This document shows positions 42,140 to 52,142 of a stretch of DNA of 64,000 nucleotides, piece by piece. Below the pieces are notes generated by a model that saw nothing but the letters and a program-made list of their open reading frames with translations, was not told where the DNA came from and did not search any database. Source of the stretch: Neobacillus sp. FSL H8-0543 (GTDB lineage Bacteria; Bacillota; Bacilli; Bacillales; Cytobacillaceae). Location of the stretch: contig NZ_CP151943.1 of NCBI RefSeq assembly GCF_038592905.1, forward strand, positions 4,600,501 to 4,664,500, given 5' to 3'. Made by a program: the position numbers and the translations under genes. Numbering within the stretch: position 1 is the stretch's first letter; each line of letters begins with the position of its first letter.

Positions 42140-44260
42140 TCAATGTCTATTATGAGAGGTTTGCTTATCTTTTTCAAATAATAGTATTAATGCTGGTAGT
42201 AACATACCGCGCACAAGGAACGTATCAATTAAGATCCCAATCGCAATCATAAATCCAAAAATGAAGAGATCAGCGATTGGCATGGTGGTCAGTGCTGCAA
42301 AAGTTGCGGCTAATATGATACCTGCTGATGAAATCACACCGCCAGTATTGCGGATAGCAATTTCAAGTGCCTCTTTCACACGATGCGTTTTTCTTTCCTC
42401 CATAAACCGTGAAACAAGGATAATATTATAATCGATCCCCAGTGCCACTAGGAAAATAAACGCATAAACTGGAACACGAGTACCCACTGCTTCATATCCA
42501 AACAAGACGTCTACAAGGAATATTCCAAGTCCCAATGCAGATACATAGGATAATAGGATGGTTGCCATCATATAAAGTGGCATCTTAATGGAACGTGTAA
42601 GAGCAAATAATAATAATAGGATGAGTAGAGTTTCTAGAATCACAATTTTTATTATATCTTTATTATTTACTTGACGCTCATCGGCTAGTTTTGTTGTCAC
42701 TCCGCTATAATGAGCCTCTCCATCAATGGATAAATCCTTTAACATTTCAGGTGTTTTTTCACGTAAATCATCAACATAATTAAGAGCTTCCTTAGAGTAT
42801 GGATTCAGTGATAGTGAAACGCTTAGCTTTAATGCCTTTGCATCCTCCGTTTGTCCCATTATCCGAACAGCTGCAATTTCCTTTTCAGTCTGCAATTTTT
42901 CGATGATTGTTGTTGAATCTTCTTGATTCAAAGCATCTTCACTAATGATGAGGAGGGTGGAAGGTGCAAGCTCGCCTTTGTCATATCTTGCCTCTACAAT
43001 TTCATATCCTACGCGAGAAGGCAAGTCTTTCGGGAACTTTTTCACTGTATCAAATTCATACTCAAGATTAAACACATTCAAAGCCGTAACGACGAGTATT
43101 ATCGCGACAATTCCGCCAGAGATACCAGGCTTGTTTACGACGAATTTGCCAATCGGCCCCCAGATTCCGTGTTTAATTTCTTTCATCTCACCATATTTCG
43201 GAACCTTCGGCCAGAAGGCTTTTCTGCCGAATAACGTAAACAGTGCAGGTACCAATGTAACAGACGCTAGGATGATAAAGAACACCGCAATCCCGAAGAT
43301 GGGAGCAAAGTTCTGATATTCACGAAAATCTGCAAAAAATAAAACCAACATCGCAGCAAACACGGTTCCACCGGCAAAAAATAACGGCTCACCAGTGGCA
43401 CGCATGGCATACTTCATGGCATCATATTTACTTTCATATTTGTTAAGCTCCTCACGGTAACGAGAGAACACAAATAATGAATAATCAATTAGTGCAGCAA
43501 AAAGCAAGATACTCATGATGGAAGTGGTAGCATTATTGATTTCTAAACCACCAGCACCCATTAAGGCTACACTTTGATTCACAATCTGATAAACGATAAC
43601 TGTTGCAAGTAACGGAATAAAGGCAAGTAGGGGTGAACGGTATATAGCAATTAGTAAGACTAAAATAATAATAATCGTTGAAAACAGGAGGACAAAGTCC
43701 GCTTGTTCAAACAATTTAATCGTATCTCCCGCAATCCCTACTGGACCCGTGATATAAAACTTCGTACTTTCAAGTGAATCTGCGATTTTTGTGCCCACTT
43801 CAGTGGCTTTGTCATTGATTTCGGAATATTCGCTATTCCCCAGACCTTTTTCTAACTCCATCGGGACAATCATGGTTGAATTATCTTCAGAAATAAAACC
43901 AGTCAATGCTTGCGGTGGGAGTGCGCTAATATCAACGATGGTTTCTATCCCTTTAATATCTTCAGCAATGATTCCATTCAAGATTTGTGTGACTTCATCT
44001 ATACTGATGTCACCAATTTCATTATGGAATACCAGAATTCCTGGTGTTCCTTGCTCGTTTGGAAAAAGATCTTCCGTCTTTTTCTCAGCGATGATTGATT
44101 GTGCTTCATCAGGAAGTGCTTGGAAATTGGTTACTTTATAGTCACCAAGCATTGGTCCGGCACTTAAGCCAACCATAAGGACAAGCCAGGCAATAATCGT
44201 AATCCACATTCCGCGCTTTGTTGAAACCCAATCGGTAATTGGATTTAAAAGTTTTTTCAT
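42140..44260 (-). CDS. MMPL/RND-family membrane transporter (YdfJ-like)
   Basis: The 706-residue protein has the MMPL layout: one N-terminal helix, a large extracellular loop, a block of helices with DYSLFVFSRYREEL near residue 255, a second loop, and a second block with the matching DYNIILVSRFMEER near residue 605. Such proteins export lipids, drugs or peptides using the proton gradient. The aspartates in the two DYS/DYN motifs are the likely proton relay. ATG 44260 has GGAGGG upstream. The TnpB insertion lies immediately after its stop codon. Confidence 0.9.
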   Translation of the reverse strand: MKKLLNPITDWVSTKRGMWITIIAWLVLMVGLSAGPMLGDYKVTNFQALPDEAQSIIAEKKTEDLFPNEQGTPGILVFHNEIGDISIDEVTQILNGIIAEDIKGIETIVDISALPPQALTGFISEDNSTMIVPMELEKGLGNSEYSEINDKATEVGTKIADSLESTKFYITGPVGIAGDTIKLFEQADFVLLFSTIIIILVLLIAIYRSPLLAFIPLLATVIVYQIVNQSVALMGAGGLEINNATTSIMSILLFAALIDYSLFVFSRYREELNKYESKYDAMKYAMRATGEPLFFAGGTVFAAMLVLFFADFREYQNFAPIFGIAVFFIILASVTLVPALFTLFGRKAFWPKVPKYGEMKEIKHGIWGPIGKFVVNKPGISGGIVAIILVVTALNVFNLEYEFDTVKKFPKDLPSRVGYEIVEARYDKGELAPSTLLIISEDALNQEDSTTIIEKLQTEKEIAAVRIMGQTEDAKALKLSVSLSLNPYSKEALNYVDDLREKTPEMLKDLSIDGEAHYSGVTTKLADERQVNNKDIIKIVILETLLILLLLFALTRSIKMPLYMMATILLSYVSALGLGIFLVDVLFGYEAVGTRVPVYAFIFLVALGIDYNIILVSRFMEERKTHRVKEALEIAIRNTGGVISSAGIILAATFAALTTMPIADLFIFGFMIAIGILIDTFLVRGMLLPALILLFEKDKQTSHNRH

Positions 44261-44387
44261 TATGAACCCTCCAGTATGTACTTCGAGTGTTATATTACCT
44301 TACGAATATAAATTCAATATCAACTTTTGTTTACATTTGGTGAAAGACTTTAGTACTAAAGTAATTAAAAGAAACAGTGTATAAATA

Positions 44388-44431
44388 GAAAAAATGCCAG
44401 GGAACCATATCCAAGTAGGATATCCCTGGCA
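44388..44431 (-). terminator. Terminator of the small membrane protein gene
   Basis: TGCCAGGG and ATATCC pair with GGATAT and CCCTGGCA across a short bulge, with a 5-base loop. On the minus strand the stem is followed by a run of six T residues. Confidence 0.8.
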
Positions 44432-44474
44432 CTTTATTTTCATGGAACTTCATATTAATTGGAATCCAACCTCT

Positions 44475-44654
44475 TTAATTACCGCCGGGACCACCTGGAA
44501 AGTTATTTTTATTTGATTCAAGTGCCTGTCTTTCGGCACTCAGCTGACTTTCCGTTTTCTCTGGAGGGGGGTTTATCCCTTTCTTCTGAAGGATAACAGC
44601 CACTAATATAACCAATAGGATACTTCCCCAAAAAAACCATCCCAATAATGTCAT
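44475..44654 (-). CDS. Small single-pass membrane protein of unknown function
   Basis: The 59-residue product has one hydrophobic helix (residues 4-24) and a polar tail rich in Glu, Gln, Asn and Pro that ends GGPGGN. I choose ATG 44654, six bases after AGAGGTG; a GTG three codons upstream overlaps that site. The clear ribosome site and its own terminator support a real gene. I do not recognise the family. Confidence 0.65.
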   Translation of the reverse strand: MTLLGWFFWGSILLVILVAVILQKKGINPPPEKTESQLSAERQALESNKNNFPGGPGGN

Positions 44655-44919
44655 CCTAATCACCTCTCGAATATAGACTTTTGCGCAACCCTTTTTGTTT
44701 GATACACCCCTATAAATGAATAAATTTTAATCTATGTTGAGATGGGGTAAAAGGTTTATATATTATATTCAATAATTGATAAGAAATCACCTGTCTAAAA
44801 ACAACAAGGTTTGTTGCTTTCGGTATGCTCTCCTGCATGTTAAAATGAATAAACTATATAAAACTAAGTAATTATTTCTTAGATTAGAATTTTACAATAA
44901 TAATAGGTGTGATGGATTT

Positions 44920-45864
44920 ATGCAGAGAAAAAAAGCAGTAATCATCTTTATTACAGGTTTATTATTCGTATGTTTTTTTCTTTATTTACTTCAGCCAGAC
45001 CATAATCAAGGGAAGGTAGAAAGTGTAAAGGCGATTGCTTCTAATGATCAAGGGAAAATAGATGATACAGGAGATACTACAGCTGCTGAAGAAGAGATAC
45101 AAGCTGAACTGGTTAAAGAGAATGAAAAATCAATAACGGAAGATATTAAGGATAAGGTTAGGGAAGTAGTGGAAGGTGCATTAGATTTATTCAAAAAGGA
45201 TCTAAAAATTGTATCAATTGGCGACTCTCTGACCGAAGGTATTGGGGATGAAACCGAGAACGGCGGGTATGTTGGCATTCTTAATCATACATTTGAAGAC
45301 AATAACTTAAATATTACGGTAGAAAACTTCGGAAAAAAAGGGAACCGATCAGACCAATTACTAAAACGGTTGGAAAAAGAAGCCATCTCCTCTGCTATTA
45401 AAGAGGCGGATATTGTTCTCATAACTATTGGTGCAAATGATATTATGAAAGTACTAAAATCAAATTTTATGAACGTTACGATGGAACCTTTCAAAGAGGA
45501 AAGGTTGGCATATATAGAGCGGTTAAGATCCATTATAAATAAAATAAATGAGTTGAACCCCGAAACACAAATTTATTTAATTGGTTTTTATAATCCATTT
45601 GAACAATACTTTGGTGAAATAAAAGAACTTGATTTGATCATAGACAACTGGAATGAAGCCGGAAAATCACTATCAGAAGAATATGATAATATGGGCTATA
45701 TTCCAATAAAAGATCTATTTAGTGATACAAATATTTCCTTATTGGCGGATGATAAATTCCACCCAAATACAAACGGATACAAACTAATGGCCAAGCGAGT
45801 TTTAGAATATTTAAAAGAATCCAATGAGGAAACTGAGATTACTACCGTCGAAATAGAAACATAA
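44920..45864 (+). CDS. GDSL/SGNH-family lipase or esterase, membrane anchored
   Basis: The 314-residue protein has an N-terminal membrane segment (residues 5-24), an acidic linker to about residue 95, and an SGNH hydrolase domain. The catalytic Ser103 is in IGDSLTEG, block III is GANDIMK near residue 172 and the Asp-His pair is in DDKFHPNTNGYKLMA near residue 282. It should hydrolyse esters outside the cell membrane, on lipid or cell-wall substrates. Related Bacillus proteins (YpmR type) share this layout. The leader region of 255 bases upstream shows nothing notable. Confidence 0.88.
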   Translation: MQRKKAVIIFITGLLFVCFFLYLLQPDHNQGKVESVKAIASNDQGKIDDTGDTTAAEEEIQAELVKENEKSITEDIKDKVREVVEGALDLFKKDLKIVSIGDSLTEGIGDETENGGYVGILNHTFEDNNLNITVENFGKKGNRSDQLLKRLEKEAISSAIKEADIVLITIGANDIMKVLKSNFMNVTMEPFKEERLAYIERLRSIINKINELNPETQIYLIGFYNPFEQYFGEIKELDLIIDNWNEAGKSLSEEYDNMGYIPIKDLFSDTNISLLADDKFHPNTNGYKLMAKRVLEYLKESNEETEITTVEIET

Positions 45865-45951
45865 TCGTGAAACATAGAGCTAAGGGAATAAGGGGTGATA
45901 ATTCACACCAAAATATTTGAAGATTATCATCATACAATTTCGAGGGCGATT

Positions 45952-45986
45952 CTTCAATAACGAAGGATCACTTTTTCTTATTGAAG
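45952..45986. repeat. Perfect 9-bp inverted repeat in a decayed region
   Basis: CTTCAATAA (45952-45960) and TTATTGAAG (45978-45986) flank 17 bases. It lies at the edge of an apparent gene remnant in the 377-base gap between 45865 and 46241. No T-run follows, so a terminator role for the GDSL gene is doubtful. Confidence 0.4.
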
Positions 45987-45987
45987 T

Positions 45988-46131
45988 AACGGGAGATTAG
46001 TTGTGCGAAATGTTTCTGGCTTTAATTGGGATTGGTACAATATTCAGGTAAAGGCTAGACAGTCCCTATAGAAACTAAAGGATTATATCGAAGCACCAAC
46101 AGGTGAGGGAGAAATTGTAATTGAAAATTAG
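45988..46131 (+). pseudogene. Remnant of a C-terminal coding fragment
   Basis: One frame from 45988 reads NGRLVVRNVSGFNWDWYN and on to a TAG at 46069-46071. It then continues in the same frame as KLKDYIEAPTGEGEIVIEN to a second TAG at 46129-46131. The composition (alternating strands, ending like a soluble domain) looks like real protein with one nonsense mutation, and an adjacent frame upstream (LIEVTG) suggests a frameshift. No start or ribosome site is visible. The original family is not recognised. Confidence 0.35.
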
Positions 46132-46241
46132 ATCATTAAAACAATCGTCTATCCATAGAAAATTATTTTATGTATATTTAGTTATTTATTTTTGGGACAG
46201 GAAAGTTGAAGATAAAATACATATCAAAGGAGTGGGAAGTT

Positions 46242-46715
46242 ATGATAAAGGGATTATATGAAGCACATTTACCTGTTAAAAATTTAGAAGTATCAATTAG
46301 ATTTTACCAAAAACTGGGTTTGAAGTTTGCTTGGCGTGATGAAGACACTGCTTTCTTTTGGATAGAGGATGGTAAAAGTTGGTTAGGGTTGTGGGAAGGA
46401 AAGGAGTACCAGACTTCATATCACCCATCTTTAAGACATATTGCTTTTCGAGTAACTTATGATGATTTAAAACTGTCTATAAAATGGCTTGAATCCATAC
46501 AAGTTGAAGCTGTAACGTTTGGAAGTAGAAAATCAATTGAGCCATTTGTAAGACCACATCAGGGAAATGCTTCTGTCTATTTTGATGATCCAGATGGAAA
46601 TAGTTTAGAATTGATGTGTTATATTGAAGTTCCTAATGAATTAAAACATATTACTGAAAAGTTGTCATTTGAAGATTGGGAGGAATTATTAGTAAATAGT
46701 AAATTTAGACAATAA
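46242..46715 (+). CDS. VOC family protein (glyoxalase/bleomycin resistance fold)
   Basis: The 157-residue protein is a single vicinal-oxygen-chelate unit: it starts MIKGLYEAHLPVKNLEVSIRFYQKLG and contains YFDDPDGNSLELMCY near residue 114, with the usual His and Glu metal ligands (H9, H70-region, E130-region). It could be a lyase, dioxygenase or resistance protein; the sequence does not decide. ATG 46242 follows AAAGGAGTG by six bases; an earlier in-frame start at 46206 has no ribosome site. Confidence 0.82.
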   Translation: MIKGLYEAHLPVKNLEVSIRFYQKLGLKFAWRDEDTAFFWIEDGKSWLGLWEGKEYQTSYHPSLRHIAFRVTYDDLKLSIKWLESIQVEAVTFGSRKSIEPFVRPHQGNASVYFDDPDGNSLELMCYIEVPNELKHITEKLSFEDWEELLVNSKFRQ

Positions 46716-46779
46716 GAGACAATAAGATAGATATACTTCTTCAAAAAAAGGAATAGTTAGAAGGGAATGTAAGTTTTAT

Positions 46780-47394
46780 ATGATAAGTGCAATTATTCAC
46801 GGGGTTATTTTGGCTTTTGGACTTATTCTCCCATTAGGCGTTCAGAATGTTTTTGTTTTTAATCAAGGTGCAACTCAACCGAAATTTAGTAAAACCTTAC
46901 CAGTTGTACTCACTGCATCCATTTGTGATACGATCCTTATTTCTTTATCTGTTTTAGGTGTATCAGTCATTGTTTTGGAGGTTTATTGGATAAAGGTTGT
47001 TCTATTAACAGTTGGAATCATTTTTTTAGCGTATATGGGCTTTGTGACCTGGAAAAGTAAGCCTATTTCAAATTCATCGGACATAAAAGCACCCTCTCCA
47101 AAGAAGCAAATTGCTTTTGCCGCTTCAGTATCTTTGTTAAATCCTCACGCAATTATGGATACGATCGGAGTAATAGGAACAAGTTCAATTTCGTACTCAG
47201 GCATAGAAAGGCTAGGGTTTACTTTTGCTTGTATTGGAATATCTTGGATTTGGTTTTTTTCTCTCGCACTAGTTGGAAGGCAAGTTGGAAAGTTAAATAA
47301 CTCAGGAGGCTTTATATCCATTTTAAATAAAGTATCTGCTTTAATTATGTGGGGAACAGCAATCTATCTAATTATCACATTAATCCCAAAATAA
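46780..47394 (+). CDS. LysE family amino acid exporter
   Basis: The 204-residue membrane protein has about six helices and the N-terminal LysE signature GLILPLGVQNVFVFNQG (residues 15-31). It also has SLLNPHAIMDTIGVIG near residue 118, where NPxA/HAxxD is typical of the family. It should export basic or other amino acids or dipeptides. ATG follows AGAAGGGAATG at a long distance. The terminator at 47424 ends the unit. Confidence 0.87.
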   Translation: MISAIIHGVILAFGLILPLGVQNVFVFNQGATQPKFSKTLPVVLTASICDTILISLSVLGVSVIVLEVYWIKVVLLTVGIIFLAYMGFVTWKSKPISNSSDIKAPSPKKQIAFAASVSLLNPHAIMDTIGVIGTSSISYSGIERLGFTFACIGISWIWFFSLALVGRQVGKLNNSGGFISILNKVSALIMWGTAIYLIITLIPK

Positions 47395-47423
47395 AATGTT
47401 CACTAAAGGGTTCATAAAAAATT

Positions 47424-47449
47424 AAGCTGCCATCGAAGGCAGCTTTTCT
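47424..47449 (+). terminator. Intrinsic terminator of lysE-like gene
   Basis: AAGCTGCC and GGCAGCTT pair around a 6-base loop, followed by TTCTT. Confidence 0.8.
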
Positions 47450-47490
47450 TAGTGAGCTCAGTTCAATAAGACCTTTTACCATCCCATGCA

Positions 47491-47727
47491 CTATTCTATT
47501 TTATTACCCCTCATTAATCTTTCGAACTTTTCCATTTCAGGGTCCTTCTTAGGTTTGAAATGGAATGGGTTTCTCTCCAGTGCGAATTCCACATTATTAT
47601 TATTATTGTTAATTTGAACACCCATTGTTTTGCCAGAAGTAGCTGTAGAATCATTAATAATACCTTCTTTTTCTCCGTCAAAATGGGGGGTAGCTTCAAC
47701 ATGTTGATTTTCATTTTCACGTGACAT
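47491..47727 (-). CDS. Small hydrophilic protein of unknown function
   Basis: The 78-residue product is polar and low in complexity, with a run of six asparagines (residues 40-45) and a C-terminal FHFKPKKDPEMEKFERLMRG. AAAGGAGATG before the ATG at 47727 is an excellent ribosome site, which supports translation. It may be a spore or coat-associated small protein, judged only from its composition. No family recognised. Confidence 0.65.
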   Translation of the reverse strand: MSRENENQHVEATPHFDGEKEGIINDSTATSGKTMGVQINNNNNNVEFALERNPFHFKPKKDPEMEKFERLMRGNKIE

Positions 47728-47973
47728 CTAATCATCTCCTTTTATTGTTAATATGACAAAAAAGAGTGTGATCTATTCGGATGACAGTTGAGAAAAAGCA
47801 GTAACAAGTTCTCCAAATAGATTTCACGGAAAATAGCTGAAACTTTCTAGTAATAGTTTCGTAGTAAGATAATAGAAATATTATTTAAATATACTCATTA
47901 TTTCTAACCTTTCTACAATGCAATCGGAAATTATATTAGACATAATATGGGTGAAAAAGAAGGAGGAAGATAA

Positions 47974-48900
47974 GTGGAAACGTTTTTAAAAGTCGATGGT
48001 TTGAATAAGTCATTTAAAGATATACAAGTCCTTAAAGGTATTTCCTTTGAAGTTAATAAGGGAGAAATTATGGCAATTCTTGGACCGAATGGAGCGGGTA
48101 AATCTACAACCATTCGTAATATTATGGGGATTATGTACCCGGATGAAGGGAGAATCACATTTCAAGGGAGTGCAGAGATCCCGCGCAGCAAGATTGGTTA
48201 TTTACCTGAGGAACGAGGACTATATAAAAATGTAAAGGTAATGGATATTCTTCTTTATTTAGCGGATTTAAAGGATTATCCAATAAAGAAAGCAAAGGAA
48301 CGGGCATTATTTTATCTAAAAAAATTTGGTCTGGAAGGAAAGGAAAATGCTTCTGTCGAGGAATTGTCAAAAGGAATGGGCCAAAAAGTACAGTTTATCG
48401 CCTCAATTTTACACGAACCAGAGTTTCTAATACTTGACGAACCCTTTTCCGGGCTTGATCCAGTAAGTCAGGAGCTATTTAAAGAAGAAATAAGGAGTCT
48501 TGCAGCAAACGGTACTGCGATTCTATTATCCTCTCACCAAATGAATCTTGTGGAAGAAATGTGTGATAGATTGTTTTTAATTCATCGTGGACAAAAGGTT
48601 ATTTATGGAACGATGGATAATGTGAAAAAGGAGTACGCAAATTTCAAATGCACTATAAGAGGGAAAAATAAAGGAGTAGATGTTCACGGTTTACCGGAAG
48701 TACAACGGGTGGAACAAACAGACGAAACCATTATTCTGTACCTAACGAAGGATGTCAAGGTGGCTTCCTGGGTGAGAAATTTACCGGAAAACTTGGAGAT
48801 CAATGAATTGTCAATAGACAGAATTTCACTACACGAAATATTTATTGATATTGCTACAGATAATAATTTGCTAAAAGAGGGGAATGAGGCGAATGCGTAA
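47974..48900 (+). CDS. ABC transporter ATP-binding protein (NatA/YhaQ-like)
   Basis: The 308-residue ATPase has Walker A GPNGAGKST near residue 36, signature LSKGMGQKVQF near 129 and Walker B LILDEPFSGLDP near 150. A C-terminal extension of about 80 residues is typical of exporter ATPases in the NatA group. It probably powers export through the permease encoded next; the reading frames overlap by eight bases. GTG 47974 follows AAGGAGGAAG. Confidence 0.9.
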   Translation: METFLKVDGLNKSFKDIQVLKGISFEVNKGEIMAILGPNGAGKSTTIRNIMGIMYPDEGRITFQGSAEIPRSKIGYLPEERGLYKNVKVMDILLYLADLKDYPIKKAKERALFYLKKFGLEGKENASVEELSKGMGQKVQFIASILHEPEFLILDEPFSGLDPVSQELFKEEIRSLAANGTAILLSSHQMNLVEEMCDRLFLIHRGQKVIYGTMDNVKKEYANFKCTIRGKNKGVDVHGLPEVQRVEQTDETIILYLTKDVKVASWVRNLPENLEINELSIDRISLHEIFIDIATDNNLLKEGNEANA

Positions 48901-50131
48901 TACCCTAAAGGTTGCAAAATGGGAAATGAAAAGAAATATGAAAAATAAATCCTTCCTTATCGGTTTGTTTCTTACCCCACTTCTATTTTTGGGATTTATG
49001 TTGATTGGAAGTATTTTCGGGGATTCAGATGGGGAGGAAGAACCTGCAACGCGTGTCCTAATTAATGACAATCTAGGAGTACTCACAGCGATTGAAGAAA
49101 CAGTTGCAGCTCAAGAATTGAATTGGGAGATAGAACCTACTGACAAAAGTAAAGAAGTCATGGTAAAAGAACTGAAGAAAATGGAAAATACGGGATACAT
49201 TTTCCTTGATCAATCTTCATTCGAAAGTGGTGTGTTTTCTGTTTATACGAGCGAAGACATTAACCAGTTCTTTATGAATCAAGTCCAAGTGTTAGCAACA
49301 CCTCTAAAAACAATACATATGAAGCAGTTGGGTTTTTCTGATGAAGAACTAGTTGCTGTTTCAAAGGGGATCGTATTTGAAGAAGAAATGGTTGATGAAG
49401 TAGAGGTAGATAAAGACACTAATGAATCAGTGTCAGGTGAAGAACCTTTCAAACGTGTAATACCTGGGGCGTTTGCTGGTATCATATTGTTATCGATTGT
49501 GTTCTCAGGAATGTATATATTTCAAAGTGCTTCTCAAGAAAAGAAAGATAAAGTCGCAGAAATCATTTTATCCTCGCTGACACCTGCGGAATTGATGCAA
49601 GGGAAGATCATAGGATACTTTGGTCTTGGAATGGTACAGGCGGTTGTATTTTTAAGTTTTGGTATACCAATTGCACTTTGGAAACTAGACATCCCATTAT
49701 TCGAGTACTTATTAGTTCCAGAGTTGATCTTATACATTGCAATAGCTATTTTAGGATATTTTCTGTTCTCAGCTCTTTTTGTAGGAGTCGGAGCAACTAT
49801 GGCTGATATGTCCTCAGCGGGTAACTTTCAAGGTATGGTAATGATGCTTCCGTTCCTACCTTTTATGTTCATTGGGCCAGTAATAAGTGACCCGAGCGGT
49901 CTTATCGCACAAGTGGGTACGTATATTCCATTTACTGCACCTGGAGTATTATTGTTACGTCTCACTTTATTAGAGAGCTGGCCGTGGATAGAAATAATGA
50001 TTTCACTTGCTATATTACTTGTGAGCATTTGGTTGTTTATGAAGCTTGCAGGTAAAATCTTTAAAACAGGAATCTTAATGTATGGAAAAAATGCTACACC
50101 AAAAGAAATTTGGAAATGGATACGTGCCTAA
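48893..50131 (+). CDS. ABC transporter permease (NatB/YhaP-like)
   Basis: The 412-residue protein has one N-terminal helix (residues 17-37), a large extracellular domain of about 160 residues and five to six helices at the C-terminus. This is the layout of NatB/YhaP-type ABC exporters for sodium or antimicrobial compounds. I use ATG 48893, ten bases after AGAGGGG; an ATG at 48884 lies almost on that site. It overlaps the ATPase gene, so the two are coupled. Confidence 0.88.
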   Translation: MRNTLKVAKWEMKRNMKNKSFLIGLFLTPLLFLGFMLIGSIFGDSDGEEEPATRVLINDNLGVLTAIEETVAAQELNWEIEPTDKSKEVMVKELKKMENTGYIFLDQSSFESGVFSVYTSEDINQFFMNQVQVLATPLKTIHMKQLGFSDEELVAVSKGIVFEEEMVDEVEVDKDTNESVSGEEPFKRVIPGAFAGIILLSIVFSGMYIFQSASQEKKDKVAEIILSSLTPAELMQGKIIGYFGLGMVQAVVFLSFGIPIALWKLDIPLFEYLLVPELILYIAIAILGYFLFSALFVGVGATMADMSSAGNFQGMVMMLPFLPFMFIGPVISDPSGLIAQVGTYIPFTAPGVLLLRLTLLESWPWIEIMISLAILLVSIWLFMKLAGKIFKTGILMYGKNATPKEIWKWIRA

Positions 50132-50191
50132 ACTTATTGTAAAGTTTTTTGATCACTAACCTTACAAATCACACTTAAAAATTGTTCAATC

Positions 50192-50232
50192 AAAGGGATT
50201 ATTAAGCTTTTAGCTTAATAGTCCCTTTTTTT
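50192..50232 (+). terminator. Intrinsic terminator of the ABC exporter operon
   Basis: AAAGGGATTATTAAGCT and AGCTTAATAGTCCCTTT form a 17-bp stem with one G-U pair and a two-base gap in the middle, followed by a T-run. Confidence 0.9.
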
Positions 50233-50373
50233 TATTGCTAAATGTTGATTTAAACTCAGTTTTGGTTGAAGTAGTAGCTATCAACAGACTATTTATAATA
50301 AGAATAGAATACATACAAAAAATCAAATTGGAAATAAATATATAGAATTGTTTTTAGAACTGGAGGAAAGAGA

Positions 50374-51978
50374 GTGGAAGAAAATCAAAGGGGCTCCCAA
50401 TCAACAGGAACGGGTGAAAGCTCGGATTCGTTAACCAATCGCCAAGGTCATCCTGTAACAGATAACCAAAATATTAGAACAGTTGGTAGCCGAGGACCAT
50501 CAACACTTGAAAATTATGATTTTATCGAAAAAATTTCTCATTTTGACCGTGAGAGGGTTCCTGAACGCGTTGTTCATGCACGCGGGGCTGGAGCCCATGG
50601 CTATTTTGAGGCTTATGGAAAAGTAGGGGATGAACCAGTTTCAAAATACACAAGAGCAAAGCTATTCCAGGAAGAGGGGAAACGAACACCTGTCTTTGTT
50701 CGCTTTTCAACGGTAGCAGGCGCAATGGAATCACCGGAAACAGCACGTGATCCTAGAGGATTTGCCGTAAAATTTTATACAGAGGATGGAAACTGGGATC
50801 TTGTCGGTAATAACTTGAAAATCTTCTTTATCCGTGACGCAATGAAATTTCCTGACATGATTCATTCCTTTAAACCTGACCCAGTTACAAATTTAAGTAA
50901 CCCTGAGCGAATGTTTGACTTCCTAGCTGGTACACCAGAAGCTACACATATGGTTACCTTTCTTTTCTCACCTTGGGGTATTCCAGCGAATTACCGCCAA
51001 ATTCAGGGATCGGGTGTCAATACATACAAATGGGTTAATAAGGATGGAGAGGCTGTTTTAGTCAAGTACCACTGGGAACCGTTGAAGCAAGGGATTAAGA
51101 ATCTTACTCAAAAGGAAGCAGAAGAAATACAAGGGAAAAATGTAAGCCATGCTACCCAGGATTTGTATGAGGCAATTGAGAGTGGGGACTATCCTGAATG
51201 GGAGTTTTGCGTTCAAATCATGAGCGATGATTACCATGCTGAGTTGGATTTTGATCCATTAGATGATACAAAATTATGGCCAACCGATAAATTTCCATTC
51301 TTAAAGGTAGGAAAAATGGTTTTAAACAAAAATCCGGAAAATTATTTTAATGAGGTAGAGCAGGCAGCGTTCGGTACCGGAGTATTGGTAGATGGATTGG
51401 ATTTTTCTGATGATAAAATGCTACAAGGCAGGACATTCTCCTATTCTGATACGCAGCGCCATCGCGTAGGGACGAATTATTTGCAGCTACCAATTAATGC
51501 ACCGAAAAAGCGCGTGGCAACGAATCAGCGTGGGGGCCAAATGTCTTTTCATGTGGATAATGCACCAGCTCAAGATCCACATACCAATTATGAGCCTTCC
51601 ATGATAGGTGGTTTAAAGGAAGCTGAACAGATAGGTAAAGTTCATGAGCCACACTATAATGACAAATTGGTTCGTGAAAAAATTGATCGCCCTAACGACT
51701 TTGGACAAGCAGGTGAAACTTATCGGAGCTTTGAAGACTGGGAAAGAGACGAGCTCATCAGCAATCTAGTTGATGCACTAAAAGTTTGCAGAGAAGAGAT
51801 TAGGAATAAAATGATTGAATACTTTACGAACGCCGATGCGGATTATGGAAACAGAGTCAAAGAAGGCGTAGCGAAAGAAATGGAAATGAGGAAAGAGACA
51901 ACACATACTAGCACCGTAGATGCAGATGAAGCGATGGATCAGGCTAAAAAGATGGGACATGAAGCAGATCCTTATTAA
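50374..51978 (+). CDS. Heme catalase (monofunctional, small-subunit clade)
   Basis: The enzyme dismutates hydrogen peroxide. The 534 residues contain the distal histidine in [12 protein letters not shown] (His68), the distal asparagine in VGNNLKIFF (146/147) and the proximal heme tyrosine in [13 protein letters not shown] (Tyr357). An acidic and Ser/Thr-rich N-terminal extension of about 25 residues and a C-terminal acidic tail go beyond the core. GTG 50374 follows GGAGGAAAG. It may correspond to the vegetative or the spore catalase of Bacillus; I cannot tell which. Confidence 0.94.
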   Translation: MEENQRGSQSTGTGESSDSLTNRQGHPVTDNQNIRTVGSRGPSTLENYDFIEKISHFDRERVPERVVHARGAGAHGYFEAYGKVGDEPVSKYTRAKLFQEEGKRTPVFVRFSTVAGAMESPETARDPRGFAVKFYTEDGNWDLVGNNLKIFFIRDAMKFPDMIHSFKPDPVTNLSNPERMFDFLAGTPEATHMVTFLFSPWGIPANYRQIQGSGVNTYKWVNKDGEAVLVKYHWEPLKQGIKNLTQKEAEEIQGKNVSHATQDLYEAIESGDYPEWEFCVQIMSDDYHAELDFDPLDDTKLWPTDKFPFLKVGKMVLNKNPENYFNEVEQAAFGTGVLVDGLDFSDDKMLQGRTFSYSDTQRHRVGTNYLQLPINAPKKRVATNQRGGQMSFHVDNAPAQDPHTNYEPSMIGGLKEAEQIGKVHEPHYNDKLVREKIDRPNDFGQAGETYRSFEDWERDELISNLVDALKVCREEIRNKMIEYFTNADADYGNRVKEGVAKEMEMRKETTHTSTVDADEAMDQAKKMGHEADPY

Positions 51979-52013
51979 ATCTTGACTGTGCTATTAGTAT
52001 ATTATTGTTTGTT

Positions 52014-52050
52014 GGTGTCAGGCACCATCCTGGAAGGTGTCGGACACCTT
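52014..52050 (+). terminator. Intrinsic terminator-like hairpin after catalase
   Basis: GGTGTC at 52014-52019 pairs with GACACC at 52043-52048; nested GGTGTC and CACC segments give alternative folds. A mixed T-rich stretch follows. Confidence 0.6.
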
Positions 52051-52142
52051 TCTGTTTTCTATCCCTCCATTAATCGTAATCCTTTCTTTTTGTGTTTGTT
52101 CCACGTATCCTAAATGTATATTTAATAATGGAGGATATCATC

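Noticed and set aside
42923..43316. Plus-strand frames of 103 and 123 residues opposite the MMPL gene
   Set aside because: They overlap each other and a conserved gene in antisense, with no family resemblance.
42140..44260. MMPL exporter inactivated by the TnpB insertion
   Set aside because: The insertion lies outside the reading frame, next to the stop codon; all 706 residues are intact.
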